Notes: generated by a model not told the origin, from the sequence alone. 64,000 nucleotides of DNA from Mixta calida (GCF_002953215.1 NZ_CP026378.1:3640540-3704539), one strand, 5' to 3'; positions 1-11,100 are shown, counted from the first letter of the stretch. Numbers and translations: made by a program.

Positions 1-800
<800 letters not shown>

Positions 801-839
801 TACCTTTCGCTGCTCTGCTCAGAGCGGCGTAATACTCTC

Positions 840-865
840 AAGGGGCACATTGTGCCCCTTTTTTG
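840..865 (+). terminator. Rho-independent terminator of metK
   Basis: Perfect stem AAGGGGCAC/GTGCCCCTT with a three-base loop, followed directly by a T-run, 40 bases after the metK stop. Confidence 0.9.
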
Positions 866-1126
866 TCCCTCGTTTTTCGCTTTCACCAGCTACACTTTTC
901 GTTGCCTGTGCTTACCGCTGGCATGATAACGCTTACAAATTGAAAGACCTTATATTTCTGCCATTTAGGAATTAATCGCGGATGTATTTTGCCGGAAAAT
1001 GCGTTATTTTCAGCGTCGTCTGATAGCCGGTTAACACTGGCATGTCAGAAACTTAACAGGTGCTATACCTTACTGGTTATGTAATCTGAGCCTGGTGATA
1101 AATGCTGGTTTTCAGGGTTCCGGCGT

Positions 1127-1142
1127 GTGTAACCGATTACAC
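1127..1142 (+). promoter_or_regulatory. GalR/GalS operator upstream of galP
   Basis: GTGTAACCGATTACAC matches the known gal operator form GTGKAANCGNTTNCAC and is nearly palindromic. It lies about 85 bases before the galP start. GalR/GalS repression of galP is established in E. coli; binding here is inferred. Confidence 0.85.
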
Positions 1143-1145
1143 CTC

Positions 1146-1161
1146 TGTGATCCGTCTCACT
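1146..1161 (+). promoter_or_regulatory. CRP-cAMP site upstream of galP
   Basis: TGTGA-N6-TCACT matches nine of the ten core positions of the CRP consensus (TGTGA-N6-TCACA). It sits just downstream of the gal operator, so catabolite activation and galactose repression probably meet here, as in E. coli galP. Confidence 0.7.
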
Positions 1162-1224
1162 TTTTGCTCTGCTCAGGTTTCTTAACATCGATAACTACAA
1201 TGAGAGATACTATTCGGAGGCACT

Positions 1225-2622
1225 ATGCCTGGTAATACCCACAAAAGCAGAACCTCAAATAAGGTCATGACCTTATTTGTCTGCTTTCTTGCAGCCCTTG
1301 CCGGTCTGCTGTTTGGTCTGGATATCGGCGTTATCGCCGGCGCCCTGCCCTTTATCGCTAAGGATTTTAACGTCACCAGCCATCAACAGGAGTGGATTGT
1401 CAGCTCCATGATGTTTGGCGCCGCGATTGGCGCGATCGGCAGCGGTTGGATGTCCTCCCGTCTTGGCCGTAAAAAGAGCCTGATGGCTGGCGCGGTCCTG
1501 TTTGTTATCGGGTCGCTCTGGTCGGCGATGGCGCCGAACCCGGAAATGCTGATCGCCGCGCGCGTGGTGCTTGGCCTGGCCGTAGGCGTCGCCTCCTATA
1601 CCGCGCCGCTTTACCTGTCTGAAATCGCGCCGGAAAAAATTCGCGGCAGCATGATTTCGCTTTATCAGCTGATGATCACCATCGGTATTCTGGGCGCCTA
1701 TCTCTCCGATACCGCGTTCAGCTACACCGGCAACTGGCGCTGGATGCTGGGCGTCATCACCCTCCCGGCGGTGCTGCTGCTGGTCGGCGTCTTTTTCCTG
1801 CCCAACAGCCCGCGCTGGCTGGCGGCGAAGGGCCATTTCCGCGACGCGCAGCGCGTGCTGGATCGCCTGCGTGACACCAGCGAGCAGGCGAAACGCGAGC
1901 TGGATGAAATTCGCGAGAGCCTGAAGATCAAACAGTCCGGTTGGAGCCTGTTCCGCAGCAACAGCAACTTCCGTCGCGCGGTGTTCCTCGGCATTCTGCT
2001 ACAGGTGATGCAGCAGTTCACCGGTATGAACGTCATTATGTACTACGCGCCGAAAATCTTTGAAATCGCTGGCTTCAGCGACACCAAAGAGCAGATGTGG
2101 GGCACGGTGATTGTCGGCCTGATCAACGTACTGGCGACCTTTATCGCGATCGGTCTGGTGGATCGCTGGGGCCGTAAGCCGACCCTGACGCTGGGCTTCC
2201 TGGTGATGGCGGCCGGTATGGGCGTACTGGGCACCATGCTGCACATCGGCATCGAATCGCAGGGCGCGCAGTATTTCGCTATCGCCATGCTGCTGATGTT
2301 TATCATCGGCTTCGCCATGAGCGCCGGTCCGCTGATTTGGGTGCTGTGCTCTGAAATTCAGCCGCTGAAAGGCCGCGATTTCGGTATTACCGTCTCTACC
2401 ACCACCAACTGGATCGCCAACATGATTGTCGGCGCGACCTTCCTGACGATGCTGAACACGCTGGGCAACGCCAACACCTTCTGGGTATACGCGGGCCTGA
2501 ATATTCTGTTCATCATCCTTACCGTGATGCTGATCCCGGAGACGAAAAACGTCTCGCTGGAGCACATCGAGCGTAACCTGATGTCAGGCAAGAAACTGCG
2601 CGATATCGGTTCGCACGACTGA
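1225..2622 (+). CDS. galP: Galactose:proton symporter
   Basis: Major-facilitator sugar porter that imports galactose (and glucose) with a proton across the inner membrane. The 465 residues equal the usual GalP length. Twelve membrane segments can be traced, with sugar-porter signatures G-R-K-K-S after TM2, the Q-Q-F-T-G-M-N sugar-binding segment in TM7, R-W-G-R-K after TM8 and P-E-T-K at the end of TM12. The ATG at 1225 is preceded by CGGAGG. Upstream lie a gal operator and a CRP site; a terminator follows the stop. The cytoplasmic loop between TM6 and TM7 is charged and helical, as in the family. Confident assignment by sequence and position next to metK and sprT. Confidence 0.96.
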   Translation: MPGNTHKSRTSNKVMTLFVCFLAALAGLLFGLDIGVIAGALPFIAKDFNVTSHQQEWIVSSMMFGAAIGAIGSGWMSSRLGRKKSLMAGAVLFVIGSLWSAMAPNPEMLIAARVVLGLAVGVASYTAPLYLSEIAPEKIRGSMISLYQLMITIGILGAYLSDTAFSYTGNWRWMLGVITLPAVLLLVGVFFLPNSPRWLAAKGHFRDAQRVLDRLRDTSEQAKRELDEIRESLKIKQSGWSLFRSNSNFRRAVFLGILLQVMQQFTGMNVIMYYAPKIFEIAGFSDTKEQMWGTVIVGLINVLATFIAIGLVDRWGRKPTLTLGFLVMAAGMGVLGTMLHIGIESQGAQYFAIAMLLMFIIGFAMSAGPLIWVLCSEIQPLKGRDFGITVSTTTNWIANMIVGATFLTMLNTLGNANTFWVYAGLNILFIILTVMLIPETKNVSLEHIERNLMSGKKLRDIGSHD

Positions 2623-2641
2623 TAACCACGCGTTGCATCAG

Positions 2642-2670
2642 AGGGGCCGCATGCTGCGGCCCCTTTTTTT
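2642..2670 (+). terminator. Rho-independent terminator of galP
   Basis: Stem AGGGGCCGCA/TGCGGCCCCT with a three-base loop followed by seven T residues, 20 bases after the galP stop. Confidence 0.9.
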
Positions 2671-2724
2671 CGCCCCGTTAACGCCCATTGTTTTCCCGCG
2701 TGCCGCGCCGTATGCTTGCGCCTT

Positions 2725-3243
2725 ATGAAACCTGTCCGACTTCCTATCGCCTTGCAGCAGGCCATCATGCGCTCGCTGCGTGACAAGCTGCAACAGGCCA
2801 ATCAGCGCCTCGGCAGCGACTATCCTGAGCCTGGGCTGAACTGGCAGCAGCGCGGCACTGCTGCGGGCACCGCCTGGCTGCAAAGCTGGGAGATTCGCCT
2901 GAATCCGGTGCTGCTGCTGGAAAACCAGCAGGCATTTATTGATGAAGTGGTGCCGCATGAGCTGGCGCACCTGCTGGTCTGGCGTCGCTTCGGCCGTGTG
3001 GCGCCGCACGGCAAAGAGTGGAAATGGATGATGGAGACCATTCTGGAGGTGCCGGCGCGCCGCACCCATCAGTTTGAGGTCGCGTCGGTACAGGGGAAAA
3101 CGTTTCCCTGGCGCTGCCGCTGTCAGCAGCATCATCTGACCGTGCGCCGCCATAACCGCGTATTGCGCGGCGAAACGGAATATCGCTGCGTTCGCTGCGG
3201 CGAGCGGTTGCAGCCTGGCGACTATCAGCCCGCCGCCGATTAA
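2725..3243 (+). CDS. sprT: SprT family zinc metalloprotein
   Basis: Small cytoplasmic protein of the SprT/SprTN family; members are metalloprotease-like and related to DNA-protein crosslink repair proteases, but the bacterial role is not settled. The 172 residues carry the zinc motif H-E-L-A-H near residue 75 and a C-terminal zinc ribbon (C-R-C near 133 and C-V-R-C-G near 158). An in-frame TTG lies 9 bases upstream, but the ATG at 2725 gives the family N-terminus M-K-P-x-R-L-P-I-A. It sits between galP and endA exactly as in E. coli. Confidence 0.93.
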   Translation: MKPVRLPIALQQAIMRSLRDKLQQANQRLGSDYPEPGLNWQQRGTAAGTAWLQSWEIRLNPVLLLENQQAFIDEVVPHELAHLLVWRRFGRVAPHGKEWKWMMETILEVPARRTHQFEVASVQGKTFPWRCRCQQHHLTVRRHNRVLRGETEYRCVRCGERLQPGDYQPAAD

Positions 3244-3377
3244 TTCTCCGCCGCGTTTTCCCCGCGCGGCCCGTTTAAAGACGCATGGCGCTTGCTTTCC
3301 GTGACGCTTTCCCATTCCGACAAACGGCGCAATCTGGTACGCTGCGCGCTCTTTTTCATCAGCTGCAAAAATGGAAT

Positions 3378-4091
3378 ATGTCTCGCAAATTTCTCTTTAC
3401 CGTTGCGTTTACCGCGCTGATCGCCCCGCTGGCCGCCCACAGCCTGAGCGGTCAAACTTATCATCAGAATAACTTTCAGCAGGCGAAGAAGGTATCCGCT
3501 GAAATCAACGCCGATGCGCCGGGCACGTTTTACTGCGGCTGTAAAATCAACTGGCAGGGAAAAAAAGGGGTGCCCGATCTCGCCTCCTGCGGCTATCAGG
3601 TACGTAAAAACGCCAACCGCGCCAGCCGTATTGAATGGGAGCATGTGGTGCCCGCCTGGCAGTTCGGCCATCAGCGCCAGTGCTGGCAGGATGGCGGTCG
3701 TAAAAACTGCGCCAAAGATGAGGGCTATCGCCAGATCGAATCTGATCTGCATAACCTGCAGCCCGCTATCGGCGAAGTGAACGGCGATCGCGGCAACTTT
3801 CTCTACAGCCAGTGGAACGGCAGCGAGCGCCAGTATGGCCAGTGCGAAATGAAAATCGACTTCAAAAACAAGCTGGCGGAGCCGCCTGCCCGCGCGCGGG
3901 GCATTATCGCCCGCACCTACTTCTATATGCGCGATCGCTACCAGCTGCGCCTGTCGCGCCAGCAAACGCAGCTGTTTGAAGTGTGGGATAAGCAGTATCC
4001 AGTCAGCGACTGGGAGTGCAAACGGGACAGCCGCATCGCCAGCATTCAGGGTAATCACAACCCGTATGTCGCGCGCGCTTGCCAGCGCTAA
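3378..4091 (+). CDS. endA: Deoxyribonuclease I (endonuclease I), periplasmic
   Basis: Periplasmic double-strand DNA endonuclease of the EndA/NucM family. From the ATG at 3378 the 237-residue product starts with a signal peptide (positive M-S-R-K, hydrophobic core, cleavage probably after the A-A-H-S region near residue 22), matching the 235-residue E. coli protein. The H-N-H-like core W-E-H-V-V-P-A-W lies near residue 90. Several paired cysteines fit a disulfide-bonded periplasmic enzyme. Longer in-frame starts upstream (from 3285) would add non-signal residues and were rejected. Followed by rsmE in the same direction, 113 bases on. Confidence 0.95.
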   Translation: MSRKFLFTVAFTALIAPLAAHSLSGQTYHQNNFQQAKKVSAEINADAPGTFYCGCKINWQGKKGVPDLASCGYQVRKNANRASRIEWEHVVPAWQFGHQRQCWQDGGRKNCAKDEGYRQIESDLHNLQPAIGEVNGDRGNFLYSQWNGSERQYGQCEMKIDFKNKLAEPPARARGIIARTYFYMRDRYQLRLSRQQTQLFEVWDKQYPVSDWECKRDSRIASIQGNHNPYVARACQR

Positions 4092-4204
4092 AAGCGCTGC
4101 CCTACACTAAAAACCACCGCGCAGCGGGCGCATTATCCGACGCGTCCGTTACGCCGAATCGCTTACGCCGCGCGGCTGCGCGGCCTGTTATTATCAGGAA
4201 CGAC

Positions 4205-4936
4205 ATGCGTATACCCCGCATTTACCACCCGGAAACCTTAACGGTCGGCGCTGATATCGCCCTTAGCGAAGATGCCGCTGGCCACGTCGGCCGCGTGCTG
4301 CGCATGAGCAGCGGCCAGGCGCTGGAGCTGTTCGATGGCAGTAATCTGGTTTTTGACGCCGAAATTCTGCGCGTCGATAAGCGCAGCGTAACGGTAAAAA
4401 TCATGCAGAGCCGCGCGGAGAGCCGCGAATCCCCGCTTCATCTGCACCTGGGTCAGGTGATGTCGCGCGGCGAAAAAATGGAATTCACCATCCAGAAATC
4501 GATCGAACTGGGTGTAAATGTGATTACCCCCTTGTTTTCTGAACGCTGTGGCGTAAAGCTGGACGCCGAAAGACAGGCGAAAAAGATTCAGCAATGGCGC
4601 AAAATCGCCATTGCTGCCTGCGAACAGTGCGGCCGCAACAGCGTGCCGGAGATACGCGAGGCGATGACGCTGGAAGCCTGGTGCGCGGAACAGGAGAACG
4701 GCCTGAAGCTAAATCTCCATCCGCGCGCGCAGCACAGCATCAATACGCTGCCGCAGCCGGTTGAGCGGGTGCGCCTGCTGATCGGCCCGGAGGGCGGCCT
4801 GTCCGCCGACGAGATCGCGATGACCGGACGCCATGGTTTTACCGATATCCTGCTGGGACCGCGCGTATTGCGTACGGAAACCACCGCGCTGACCGCCATT
4901 ACAGCGCTTCAGGTGAGATTTGGCGATCTGGGTTAA
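4205..4936 (+). CDS. rsmE: 16S rRNA (uracil1498-N3)-methyltransferase
   Basis: SPOUT-class methyltransferase that methylates U1498 of 16S rRNA using SAM. The 243 residues equal the E. coli length. An N-terminal PUA-like part (M-R-I-P-R-I-Y-H) is followed by the trefoil-knot SAM-binding motif L-I-G-P-E-G-G-L near residue 195 and the late segment [12 protein letters not shown]. The ATG at 4205 was chosen over the much earlier in-frame start (4079), which would overlap endA and add about 40 non-family residues. It lies between endA and gshB as in E. coli. Confidence 0.96.
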   Translation: MRIPRIYHPETLTVGADIALSEDAAGHVGRVLRMSSGQALELFDGSNLVFDAEILRVDKRSVTVKIMQSRAESRESPLHLHLGQVMSRGEKMEFTIQKSIELGVNVITPLFSERCGVKLDAERQAKKIQQWRKIAIAACEQCGRNSVPEIREAMTLEAWCAEQENGLKLNLHPRAQHSINTLPQPVERVRLLIGPEGGLSADEIAMTGRHGFTDILLGPRVLRTETTALTAITALQVRFGDLG

Positions 4937-5030
4937 GCTAAACAGGCGGCCCATTGCGTTAAGCCTGTAAACTGAATTTATGCCAACCTGCGGCAAGCGG
5001 CATACCGACCGCCCGATCGAGGAGAACAGA

Positions 5031-5975
5031 ATGATTAAGCTTGGCATCGTCATGGACCCTATTACGACGATCAACATTAAAAAAGACTCCAGCTTTGCAA
5101 TGCTGCTGGAAGCACAGCGCCGCGGTTATGAAATTCACTATATGGAGATGAACGATCTCTATTTGCGCGGCGGCGTAGCCTATGGCCGCACCCGCACGCT
5201 GAGCGTCGAGCAGAACTACGACAAATGGTTTACGTTCGGCAGCGAGCAGGATATTCCGCTCTCCGATCTGAACGTTATTCTGATGCGCAAAGATCCGCCT
5301 TTCGACACAGAATTTATTTACGCAACCTATATGCTGGAGCGTGCGGAAGAACAGGGCGTGCTGATCGTCAACAAACCGCAGAGCCTGCGCGACTGTAACG
5401 AAAAGCTGTTCACCGCCTGGTTCGCTGAACTGACGCCCGATACGCTGGTGACGCGCAACGCGAAACGCATTCGTGATTTCTGGAGCCAGCACGGCGATAT
5501 TATTCTGAAACCGCTGGACGGCATGGGCGGCTCCTCTATCTTCCGCGTGAAGCAGGACGATCCGAACGTGGGAGTAATTATCGAAACCCTGACCAATCAC
5601 GGCAGCTTCTTCTGCATGGCGCAGAACTATCTGCCGGCGATTAAAGAGGGCGATAAGCGCGTGCTGGTAGTGGACGGCGAGCCGGTGCCTTATTGCCTGG
5701 CGCGTATTCCGCAATCAGGCGAGACGCGCGGCAACCTGGCCGCCGGCGGCCGCGGCGAAGCGCGCCCGCTGAGCGAAAGCGACTGGGAAATCGCGCGCCG
5801 CGTTGGACCGACGCTGAAAGAGAAAGGACTGATTTTCGTTGGGCTGGATATCATTGGCGACAAGCTGACTGAAATCAACGTCACCAGCCCGACCTGCATT
5901 CGTGAAATTGAAGCCGCCTTCCCGGTCTCCATCACCGGTATGTTGATGGATGCGATCGAGAAGCGCCTGGCGTGA
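5031..5975 (+). CDS. gshB: Glutathione synthetase
   Basis: ATP-grasp enzyme joining gamma-glutamylcysteine and glycine to give glutathione, the second step of the pathway. The 314 residues are close to E. coli GshB (316). N-terminal signature M-I-K-L-G-I-V-M-D-P, the ATP-grasp glycine-rich loop K-P-L-D-G-M-G-G-S-S near residue 163 and the late metal/nucleotide segment E-I-N-V-T-S-P-T-C near residue 283 are all visible. GAGGAG precedes the ATG at 5031. A weak hairpin follows before yqgE. Conserved rsmE-gshB-yqgE-ruvX block. Confidence 0.97.
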   Translation: MIKLGIVMDPITTINIKKDSSFAMLLEAQRRGYEIHYMEMNDLYLRGGVAYGRTRTLSVEQNYDKWFTFGSEQDIPLSDLNVILMRKDPPFDTEFIYATYMLERAEEQGVLIVNKPQSLRDCNEKLFTAWFAELTPDTLVTRNAKRIRDFWSQHGDIILKPLDGMGGSSIFRVKQDDPNVGVIIETLTNHGSFFCMAQNYLPAIKEGDKRVLVVDGEPVPYCLARIPQSGETRGNLAAGGRGEARPLSESDWEIARRVGPTLKEKGLIFVGLDIIGDKLTEINVTSPTCIREIEAAFPVSITGMLMDAIEKRLA

Positions 5976-5981
5976 CGCTGA

Positions 5982-6003
5982 ACGGGGCTGCGGCCCCGTC
6001 TTA
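5982..6003 (+). terminator. Possible weak terminator after gshB
   Basis: Stem ACGGGGC/GCCCCGT with a four-base loop followed only by TCTT. It may reduce rather than stop transcription into yqgE. Confidence 0.4.
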
Positions 6004-6067
6004 ACCCGTTAATTGTCTCTTCGGTGATACGCCGTTAGCTTTTAACCCGTATTCAGAACGAGTGAGA

Positions 6068-6631
6068 ATGAATTTACAGCACCATTTTTTGATTGCGATG
6101 CCCGCTCTCCTGGACCCGTTCTTTAAACGTTCGGTGGTTTACGTCTGTGAGCATAATCAGGACGGCGCCATGGGGATTATCATCAACAAGCCGATGGAAA
6201 ACCTGACGGTTGAAAGCATTCTGACCAAGCTGAAAATCGCGCCCTCGCCGCGCGACCCGCAGATCAAGCTGGATAAGCCCGTCTTTTCCGGCGGCCCGCT
6301 GGCGGAAGATCGCGGCTTTATTCTGCATTCCGCCCAGCGCACTTTCGCATCGAGCATCCGCATCTCCGATAACACGGTGATTACCACCTCGCGCGACGTA
6401 CTGGAATCGCTTGGCACCGCAGAGCAGCCGGAGCATGTGCTGGTTGCCCTGGGCTACTGCGCGTGGGAGAAGGATCAGCTGGAAGGCGAGCTGCTGGAAA
6501 ACGCCTGGCTCACTACCCCGGCTGACAGCAATATTCTGTTCCATACGCCGATAGCCGAGCGCTGGCGCGAAGCGGCGAAAAGCATCGGCGTCGATATCCA
6601 TAACATCACCAGCGAGGCTGGCCACGCCTGA
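6068..6631 (+). CDS. yqgE: UPF0301/DUF179 family protein YqgE
   Basis: Conserved cytoplasmic protein of the UPF0301 (AlgH) family whose biochemical role is not established. The 187 residues equal E. coli YqgE and carry the family start [12 protein letters not shown], the [10 protein letters not shown] strand and [14 protein letters not shown] lies two codons upstream of the ATG at 6068; the ATG is preferred because it gives the family N-terminus. Its stop TGA overlaps the ruvX ATG by one base, implying translational coupling. Confidence 0.93.
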   Translation: MNLQHHFLIAMPALLDPFFKRSVVYVCEHNQDGAMGIIINKPMENLTVESILTKLKIAPSPRDPQIKLDKPVFSGGPLAEDRGFILHSAQRTFASSIRISDNTVITTSRDVLESLGTAEQPEHVLVALGYCAWEKDQLEGELLENAWLTTPADSNILFHTPIAERWREAAKSIGVDIHNITSEAGHA

Positions 6632-7053
6632 TGAGCAGCATGACCCTTCTGGCGTTTGATTTTGGCACCAAGAGCATCGGCGTCGCCGTCGGCCAGCAGC
6701 TTACCGGCACCGCACGTCCGCTGAACGCGCTGAAAGCGCAGGACGGCGTCCCCAATTGGGAGCAGATTGAGCGCCTGCTGAAAGAGTGGCAGCCCGACCG
6801 CGTGATTGTCGGGCTGCCGTTAAATATGGACGGCACCGAACAGCCGCTGACCGCCAGAGCGCGCAAGTTCGCCAATCGCCTGCATGGCCGTTTCGGCGTG
6901 CAGGTTGATTTGCACGACGAGCGTCTCAGCACCGTGGAGGCGCGCGCCGATCTTTTCTCGCGCGGCGGCTATAAGGCGTTGACCAAGGGCAGCGTCGATT
7001 CGCTGTCGGCGGTGATTATTCTGGAAAGCTGGTTTGAGAATCTGACGGCGTAG
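6631..7053 (+). CDS. ruvX: Putative pre-16S rRNA nuclease YqgF/RuvX
   Basis: RNase H-like fold protein (YqgF) reported to take part in maturation of the 16S rRNA 5' end; it is also annotated as a Holliday-junction resolvase homologue. The 140-residue sequence begins with the acidic strand [12 protein letters not shown] and has the later acidic motifs V-G-L-P-L-N-M-D-G and [11 protein letters not shown] plus S-V-D-S-L-S-A. It is coupled to yqgE by a one-base overlap. Its 3' end overlaps the convergent yggR gene by 38 bases. Confidence 0.94.
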   Translation: MSSMTLLAFDFGTKSIGVAVGQQLTGTARPLNALKAQDGVPNWEQIERLLKEWQPDRVIVGLPLNMDGTEQPLTARARKFANRLHGRFGVQVDLHDERLSTVEARADLFSRGGYKALTKGSVDSLSAVIILESWFENLTA

Positions 7054-8041
7054 CGATCAGCCCCTGCCGCTCTCGCTGCCGCAGGCTCTGTTCAAACGTC
7101 TGCATGCCTGACTGCATGCCGGTTTGCAGCAGTCCGCCGATCTGATGCGTTTTTCCTTCGCGTATCAGGCTGGCAACGGCGGGCGTATTGATCAGCACTT
7201 CATACAGGCCGATGCGCCCTGCCTCTTTAGCCGCCGTCAGCCGCTGGGCGATAATCGCCTTCAGACTGCCCGCCAGTTGGCTACGCACCAAATTCTTCTG
7301 CTCGGCTGGAAAGACGTCGATCAGGCGATCCACCGCTTGCGCCGCGCCGCGCGTATGCAGCGTCGCCAGTACCAGATGACCGGTTTCCGCCGCCGTTAAC
7401 GCCAGCGAGATAGTGTCGAGATCGCGCAGCTCCCCCAACAGAATCACATCGGGATCTTCCCGCAGCGCCGCGCGCAGCCCCTGCTGAAAGCTGCTGCAAT
7501 GCAGGCCGATCTGCCGCTGCTGGATTAACGCGCGACGGCTGACATGAATAAACTCCACCGGATCTTCCAGCGTGATGATATGGCGCGCCTGGTGCTGATT
7601 CAGCTCATCGACCATCGAAGCCAGCGTGGTCGATTTGCCGCTGCCGGTCGCGCCGGTAATCAGGATCAGACCATCCTGCTGCGCCAGCAGCGGCGGCACG
7701 CTGGCGGGCAGCCGCAGATCCTCCAGCGACGGGCACTTATCAGCGATAAGACGCAGCGCCAGCGACATGCCCATCCGCTGCCGGAACAGATTGGCGCGCA
7801 GCCGCTGGCCGCCAGAGGTCATCGCGAAATCGATATGGCCATCGGCGGCGAGGCAGCGCTGCTGCGGCGCGTCCAGCCAGCGCTGCGCCAGCGCTTCAAG
7901 CTGCGCCGACGCTATGGGCGGGAAATCGGACATCGGCTCCAGCACCCCGTGACGGCGCCAGTGCGGCAAATGTCCGCTACAAAGGTGCAGATCGGCCGCA
8001 TTATGCTTTACACTAAGGGCCACGATTTCCTCCACATCCAT
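7016..8041 (-). CDS. yggR: PilT-like twitching-motility ATPase YggR
   Basis: Hexameric AAA-type ATPase of the GspE/PilT superfamily; PilT members power pilus retraction, but YggR-type proteins often occur without a complete pilus system, so the task is unsure. The 341 residues start [12 protein letters not shown] and show Walker [10 protein letters not shown] near residue 135, the Asp box with [12 protein letters not shown], and the His-box [11 protein letters not shown]. The ATG at 8041 matches the E. coli start; an 11-codon upstream extension was rejected. Divergent from yggS, with only 15 bases between the two starts, and tail-to-tail with ruvX. Confidence 0.92.
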   Translation of the reverse strand: MDVEEIVALSVKHNAADLHLCSGHLPHWRRHGVLEPMSDFPPIASAQLEALAQRWLDAPQQRCLAADGHIDFAMTSGGQRLRANLFRQRMGMSLALRLIADKCPSLEDLRLPASVPPLLAQQDGLILITGATGSGKSTTLASMVDELNQHQARHIITLEDPVEFIHVSRRALIQQRQIGLHCSSFQQGLRAALREDPDVILLGELRDLDTISLALTAAETGHLVLATLHTRGAAQAVDRLIDVFPAEQKNLVRSQLAGSLKAIIAQRLTAAKEAGRIGLYEVLINTPAVASLIREGKTHQIGGLLQTGMQSGMQTFEQSLRQRERQGLIATPSDSQTSFPE

Positions 8042-8056
8042 GACATTCTCCTGACT

Positions 8057-8770
8057 ATGACTTCTATTCAGCACAACTTACAGCAAGTTCGTCAGCGCAT
8101 CGCGGCGGCGGCGGCGAGTTGCGGCCGCGATCCGCAAGAAATTACGCTGCTTGCCGTCAGTAAAACCAAACCTGCGAGCGATGTCGCAGAAGCGCTGGCG
8201 GCGGGACAGCGCGCCTTCGGCGAGAACTACGTCCAGGAAGGGGTGGATAAGATCGCGGCGTTGGGCGACGCCCTGTCGCCGGAATGGCACTTTATCGGGC
8301 CGCTCCAGTCGAACAAAAGCCGTCTGGTGGCCGAACATTTCGCCTGGTGCCATACCATCGACAGGCTGCGCATCGCGACGCGCCTGAACGATCAGCGCCC
8401 TGCCCATCTGCCGCCGCTGAATGTGTTAATTCAGGTAAACATCAGTGACGAAAACAGCAAATCTGGCATTATGCTGGAGGCGCTGCCGGAGCTGGCGCAG
8501 GCGGTGGCGGCGTTGCCGCGTCTGCGGCTGCGTGGACTGATGGCGATTCCGGCGCCGGAAAAAAGCTATGAGCGTCAGCTTGCGGTTTGTCAGCGCATGG
8601 CGGACGCGCTGGCGTCGTTGAAAAAGCATTACCCATCCGTCGATACACTTTCTCTGGGAATGAGCGACGATATGGAAGCCGCTATCGCGGCAGGCAGTAC
8701 CATGGTCCGTATCGGCACCGCCATTTTCGGCGCGCGCGATTACGGCGCCACCACCCACAACAATAATTGA
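8057..8770 (+). CDS. yggS: Pyridoxal phosphate homeostasis protein (YggS/PLPBP)
   Basis: Cytoplasmic PLP-binding protein with an alanine-racemase-like TIM barrel; it keeps PLP and amino-acid pools balanced and has no known catalytic activity. The 237 residues match E. coli YggS closely: the PLP lysine lies in L-L-A-V-S-K-T-K-P near residue 36, followed by F-G-E-N-Y-V-Q-E, W-H-F-I-G-P-L-Q-S-N-K and the phosphate-binding L-S-M-G-M-S-D-D type segment L-G-M-S-D-D-M-E-A-A. The ATG at 8057 was preferred to far-upstream starts that lie inside antisense yggR. Followed by yggT after 8 bases. Confidence 0.95.
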   Translation: MTSIQHNLQQVRQRIAAAAASCGRDPQEITLLAVSKTKPASDVAEALAAGQRAFGENYVQEGVDKIAALGDALSPEWHFIGPLQSNKSRLVAEHFAWCHTIDRLRIATRLNDQRPAHLPPLNVLIQVNISDENSKSGIMLEALPELAQAVAALPRLRLRGLMAIPAPEKSYERQLAVCQRMADALASLKKHYPSVDTLSLGMSDDMEAAIAAGSTMVRIGTAIFGARDYGATTHNNN

Positions 8771-8778
8771 GGAACCTC

Positions 8779-9330
8779 ATGCTGACGTTGACTTTTTTGG
8801 TATCGACGCTGCTTAACCTGTATGTAAAAGTGCTGCTGCTGCGCATCTGGATGCAGTGGGCGAGATGCGATTTCTACAACCCGTTTTCCCAGTTCGTGGT
8901 CAAAATCACCCAGCCGGTGGTGAAGCCGCTGCGCCGCGTGATCCCCTCTATCGGGCCGCTGGATACCGCCTCGCTGCTGCTGGCCTGGGTGCTGAGCGTG
9001 CTGATGTTCACGCTGGTCTTTGCGCTGCAAAGCCGCATTTTCCTGTTCGATCCGATCTTCCTCTATTTCGGTCTGGTGTCGCTGGTGAAAGCAGCGGGCG
9101 TGCTGGTGTTCTGGGTAATTATCGTGCGCTCGCTGATGAGCTGGATAAGCCAGGGCCGCAACCCGGTGGACTACGTGCTGATTCAGCTGACCGAGCCGCT
9201 GATGGCGCCGGTGCGTCGTTTCCTGCCGGCGATGGGCGGCATCGACTTCTCCGCAATGGTGGTGATTCTGATCCTCTATATGCTGAACTTCCTGGGCATG
9301 GATTTCATTCCCGGCTGGGCGCAGCTGTAA
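8779..9330 (+). CDS. yggT: YggT family inner-membrane protein
   Basis: Integral membrane protein with two YGGT repeats; implicated in osmotic/potassium tolerance and close to division genes in some bacteria, but its function is unclear. The 183-residue product has about four to five hydrophobic segments. The repeat core W-M-Q-W-A-R-C-D-F-Y-N-P-F-S-Q-F near residue 17 returns as W-I-S-Q-G-R-N-P-V near residue 120, each followed by a P-L-R/P-V-R-R segment. The ATG at 8779 has GAGGAACC in front. E. coli has yggU next; here rdgB follows directly after 33 bases. Confidence 0.9.
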   Translation: MLTLTFLVSTLLNLYVKVLLLRIWMQWARCDFYNPFSQFVVKITQPVVKPLRRVIPSIGPLDTASLLLAWVLSVLMFTLVFALQSRIFLFDPIFLYFGLVSLVKAAGVLVFWVIIVRSLMSWISQGRNPVDYVLIQLTEPLMAPVRRFLPAMGGIDFSAMVVILILYMLNFLGMDFIPGWAQL

Positions 9331-9363
9331 TTGTTTTTCGTAGTAAACGTTTCTGGAACTGAT

Positions 9364-9957
9364 ATGCAAAAAGTTGTCCTCGCCACCGGTAACCCCGGCA
9401 AAGTGCGTGAAATGGCCGATCTGCTGGCTGATTTCGGGCTGGATATTGTGGCGCAAACCGAGCTGGGCGTGGTCTCCGCCGAAGAGACCGGCCTGACCTT
9501 TATTGAAAACGCCATTCTGAAGGCGCGCCATGCCGCCGGGATCACCGGCCTTCCCGCTATCGCCGATGATTCCGGGCTGGCGGTGGATGCGCTCGGCGGC
9601 GCGCCGGGCATTTATTCCGCCCGCTACGCCGGCGAGGAGGCCAGCGACGACGAGAACCTGCAAAAGCTGTTGGAAGCGATGCAGGATGTCGCGGATGGCC
9701 AGCGCCAGGCACAGTTCCACTGCGTGCTGGTTTATCTGCGCCATGCCGCCGACCCGACGCCGCTGGTATGCCACGGCAGCTGGGGCGGCGAGATCGCACG
9801 CGCGCCTGCGGGCAAAGGCGGCTTCGGCTACGATCCGGTGTTCTTCGTGCCCTCGCTGGGCAAAACCGCCGCCGAGCTGAGCAAAGCGGAGAAACAGGCC
9901 GTTTCCCATCGCGGCAAAGCGCTGGCGCTGCTGCTGGAAGCGATGCGCAATGGCTAA
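9364..9957 (+). CDS. rdgB: XTP/dITP diphosphatase (non-canonical purine NTP pyrophosphatase)
   Basis: Hydrolyses dITP, dXTP and similar deaminated purine nucleotides to monophosphates, keeping them out of DNA. The 197 residues equal E. coli RdgB. Substrate-binding motif T-G-N-P-G-K sits at residues 8-13, the D-D-S-G-L metal/catalytic segment near residue 68, and the F-G-Y-D-P-V-F loop near 154. ATG at 9364; an upstream in-frame TTG was rejected. Its last eight bases overlap the start of hemW, so the two are cotranslated. Confidence 0.96.
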   Translation: MQKVVLATGNPGKVREMADLLADFGLDIVAQTELGVVSAEETGLTFIENAILKARHAAGITGLPAIADDSGLAVDALGGAPGIYSARYAGEEASDDENLQKLLEAMQDVADGQRQAQFHCVLVYLRHAADPTPLVCHGSWGGEIARAPAGKGGFGYDPVFFVPSLGKTAAELSKAEKQAVSHRGKALALLLEAMRNG

Positions 9958-11086
9958 TCTTCCGCCGCTCAGCCTCTATATCCATATTCCGTGGTGCGTA
10001 CAGAAATGCCCCTACTGCGATTTCAATTCGCACGCGTTAAAAGGTGAGGTGCCGCACGAAGAGTATGTTGCGCACCTGCTGGCCGATCTGGATCGCGATC
10101 TGCCGCTGACCAGCGGACGGGAAGTCGCCACGATTTTTATCGGCGGCGGCACGCCCAGCCTGCTGAGCAGCCGCGCGATGCATCAGCTGCTGGACGGCGT
10201 GCGCGCGCGTCTGCCGCTGGCGGCCGGGGCAGAAATCACCATGGAGGCCAACCCCGGCACGGTGGAGGCCGATCGCTTCAGCGCCTATCAGGCAGCGGGC
10301 ATAAATCGCATCTCTATCGGCGTGCAGAGCTTCAGTCCGCTGAAGCTCCAGCGTCTTGGGCGCATTCACGGCCCGGAAGAGGCGAAGCGCGCCGCGCACC
10401 TGGCCGCCGGGCTAGACCTGCGCAGCTTTAACCTCGATCTGATGCACGGCCTGCCTGACCAGTCGCTGACCGAGGCGCTGGACGACCTGCGCCAGGCGAT
10501 TGCGCTCAATCCGCCGCATCTCTCCTGGTATCAGCTAACCATCGAACCGAATACGCTGTTCGCGTCGCGCCCGCCGGTGCTGCCGGATGACGACGCGCTG
10601 TGGGATATTTTCGAGCAGGGCCACCAGCTGCTGACCGCCGCCGGCTATCAGCAGTATGAGACCTCCGCCTACGCGAAGCCCGGCTATCGCTGCGAGCATA
10701 ATCTGAACTACTGGCGCTTCGGCGACTATCTCGGCATTGGCTGCGGCGCGCACGGCAAGCTGACCCAGCCGGACGGACGCATCGTCCGCACGGTGAAAAC
10801 GCGCCATCCGCGCGGCTTTATGGCGGGCGACTATCTGGACAGGCAGTATGAAGTGGCGGACGAGGAGAAACCTTTCGAGTTCTTTATGAACCGCTTCCGC
10901 CTGCTGGAACCTGCGCCGAGAAGCGACTTCAGCCGCTATACCGGCCTGGATGAGGCGCTGATTCGCCCGCAGATCGATACGGCGCTGGCGAAAGGCTATC
11001 TGACAGAAACGGCGGAAACCTGGCAGGTGACCGAAAAAGGAAAGCTGTTTTTAAACTCGCTGCTGGAGCTGTTCCTGGCGGAGTAA
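9950..11086 (+). CDS. hemW: Heme chaperone HemW (radical SAM)
   Basis: Radical-SAM family protein related to coproporphyrinogen dehydrogenase HemN but acting as a heme-binding chaperone. The 378 residues equal E. coli HemW. The iron-sulfur motif C-V-Q-K-C-P-Y-C lies at about residues 16-23, with the SAM-binding F-I-G-G-G-T-P-S near 64 and the HemW/HemN C-terminal region after residue 290. The start overlaps rdgB by eight bases. A terminator follows. HemW-type rather than HemN-type because the motif is C-x3-C-x2-C without the extra HemN cysteine and the length is short. Confidence 0.95.
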   Translation: MANLPPLSLYIHIPWCVQKCPYCDFNSHALKGEVPHEEYVAHLLADLDRDLPLTSGREVATIFIGGGTPSLLSSRAMHQLLDGVRARLPLAAGAEITMEANPGTVEADRFSAYQAAGINRISIGVQSFSPLKLQRLGRIHGPEEAKRAAHLAAGLDLRSFNLDLMHGLPDQSLTEALDDLRQAIALNPPHLSWYQLTIEPNTLFASRPPVLPDDDALWDIFEQGHQLLTAAGYQQYETSAYAKPGYRCEHNLNYWRFGDYLGIGCGAHGKLTQPDGRIVRTVKTRHPRGFMAGDYLDRQYEVADEEKPFEFFMNRFRLLEPAPRSDFSRYTGLDEALIRPQIDTALAKGYLTETAETWQVTEKGKLFLNSLLELFLAE

Positions 11087-11100
11087 TCCCTTCGATTAAA

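Noticed and set aside
8740..9909. A 389-codon minus-strand frame over yggT and rdgB
   Set aside because: Composition rich in His/Gln/Arg, no ribosome site, and both plus-strand genes are recognisable core genes.
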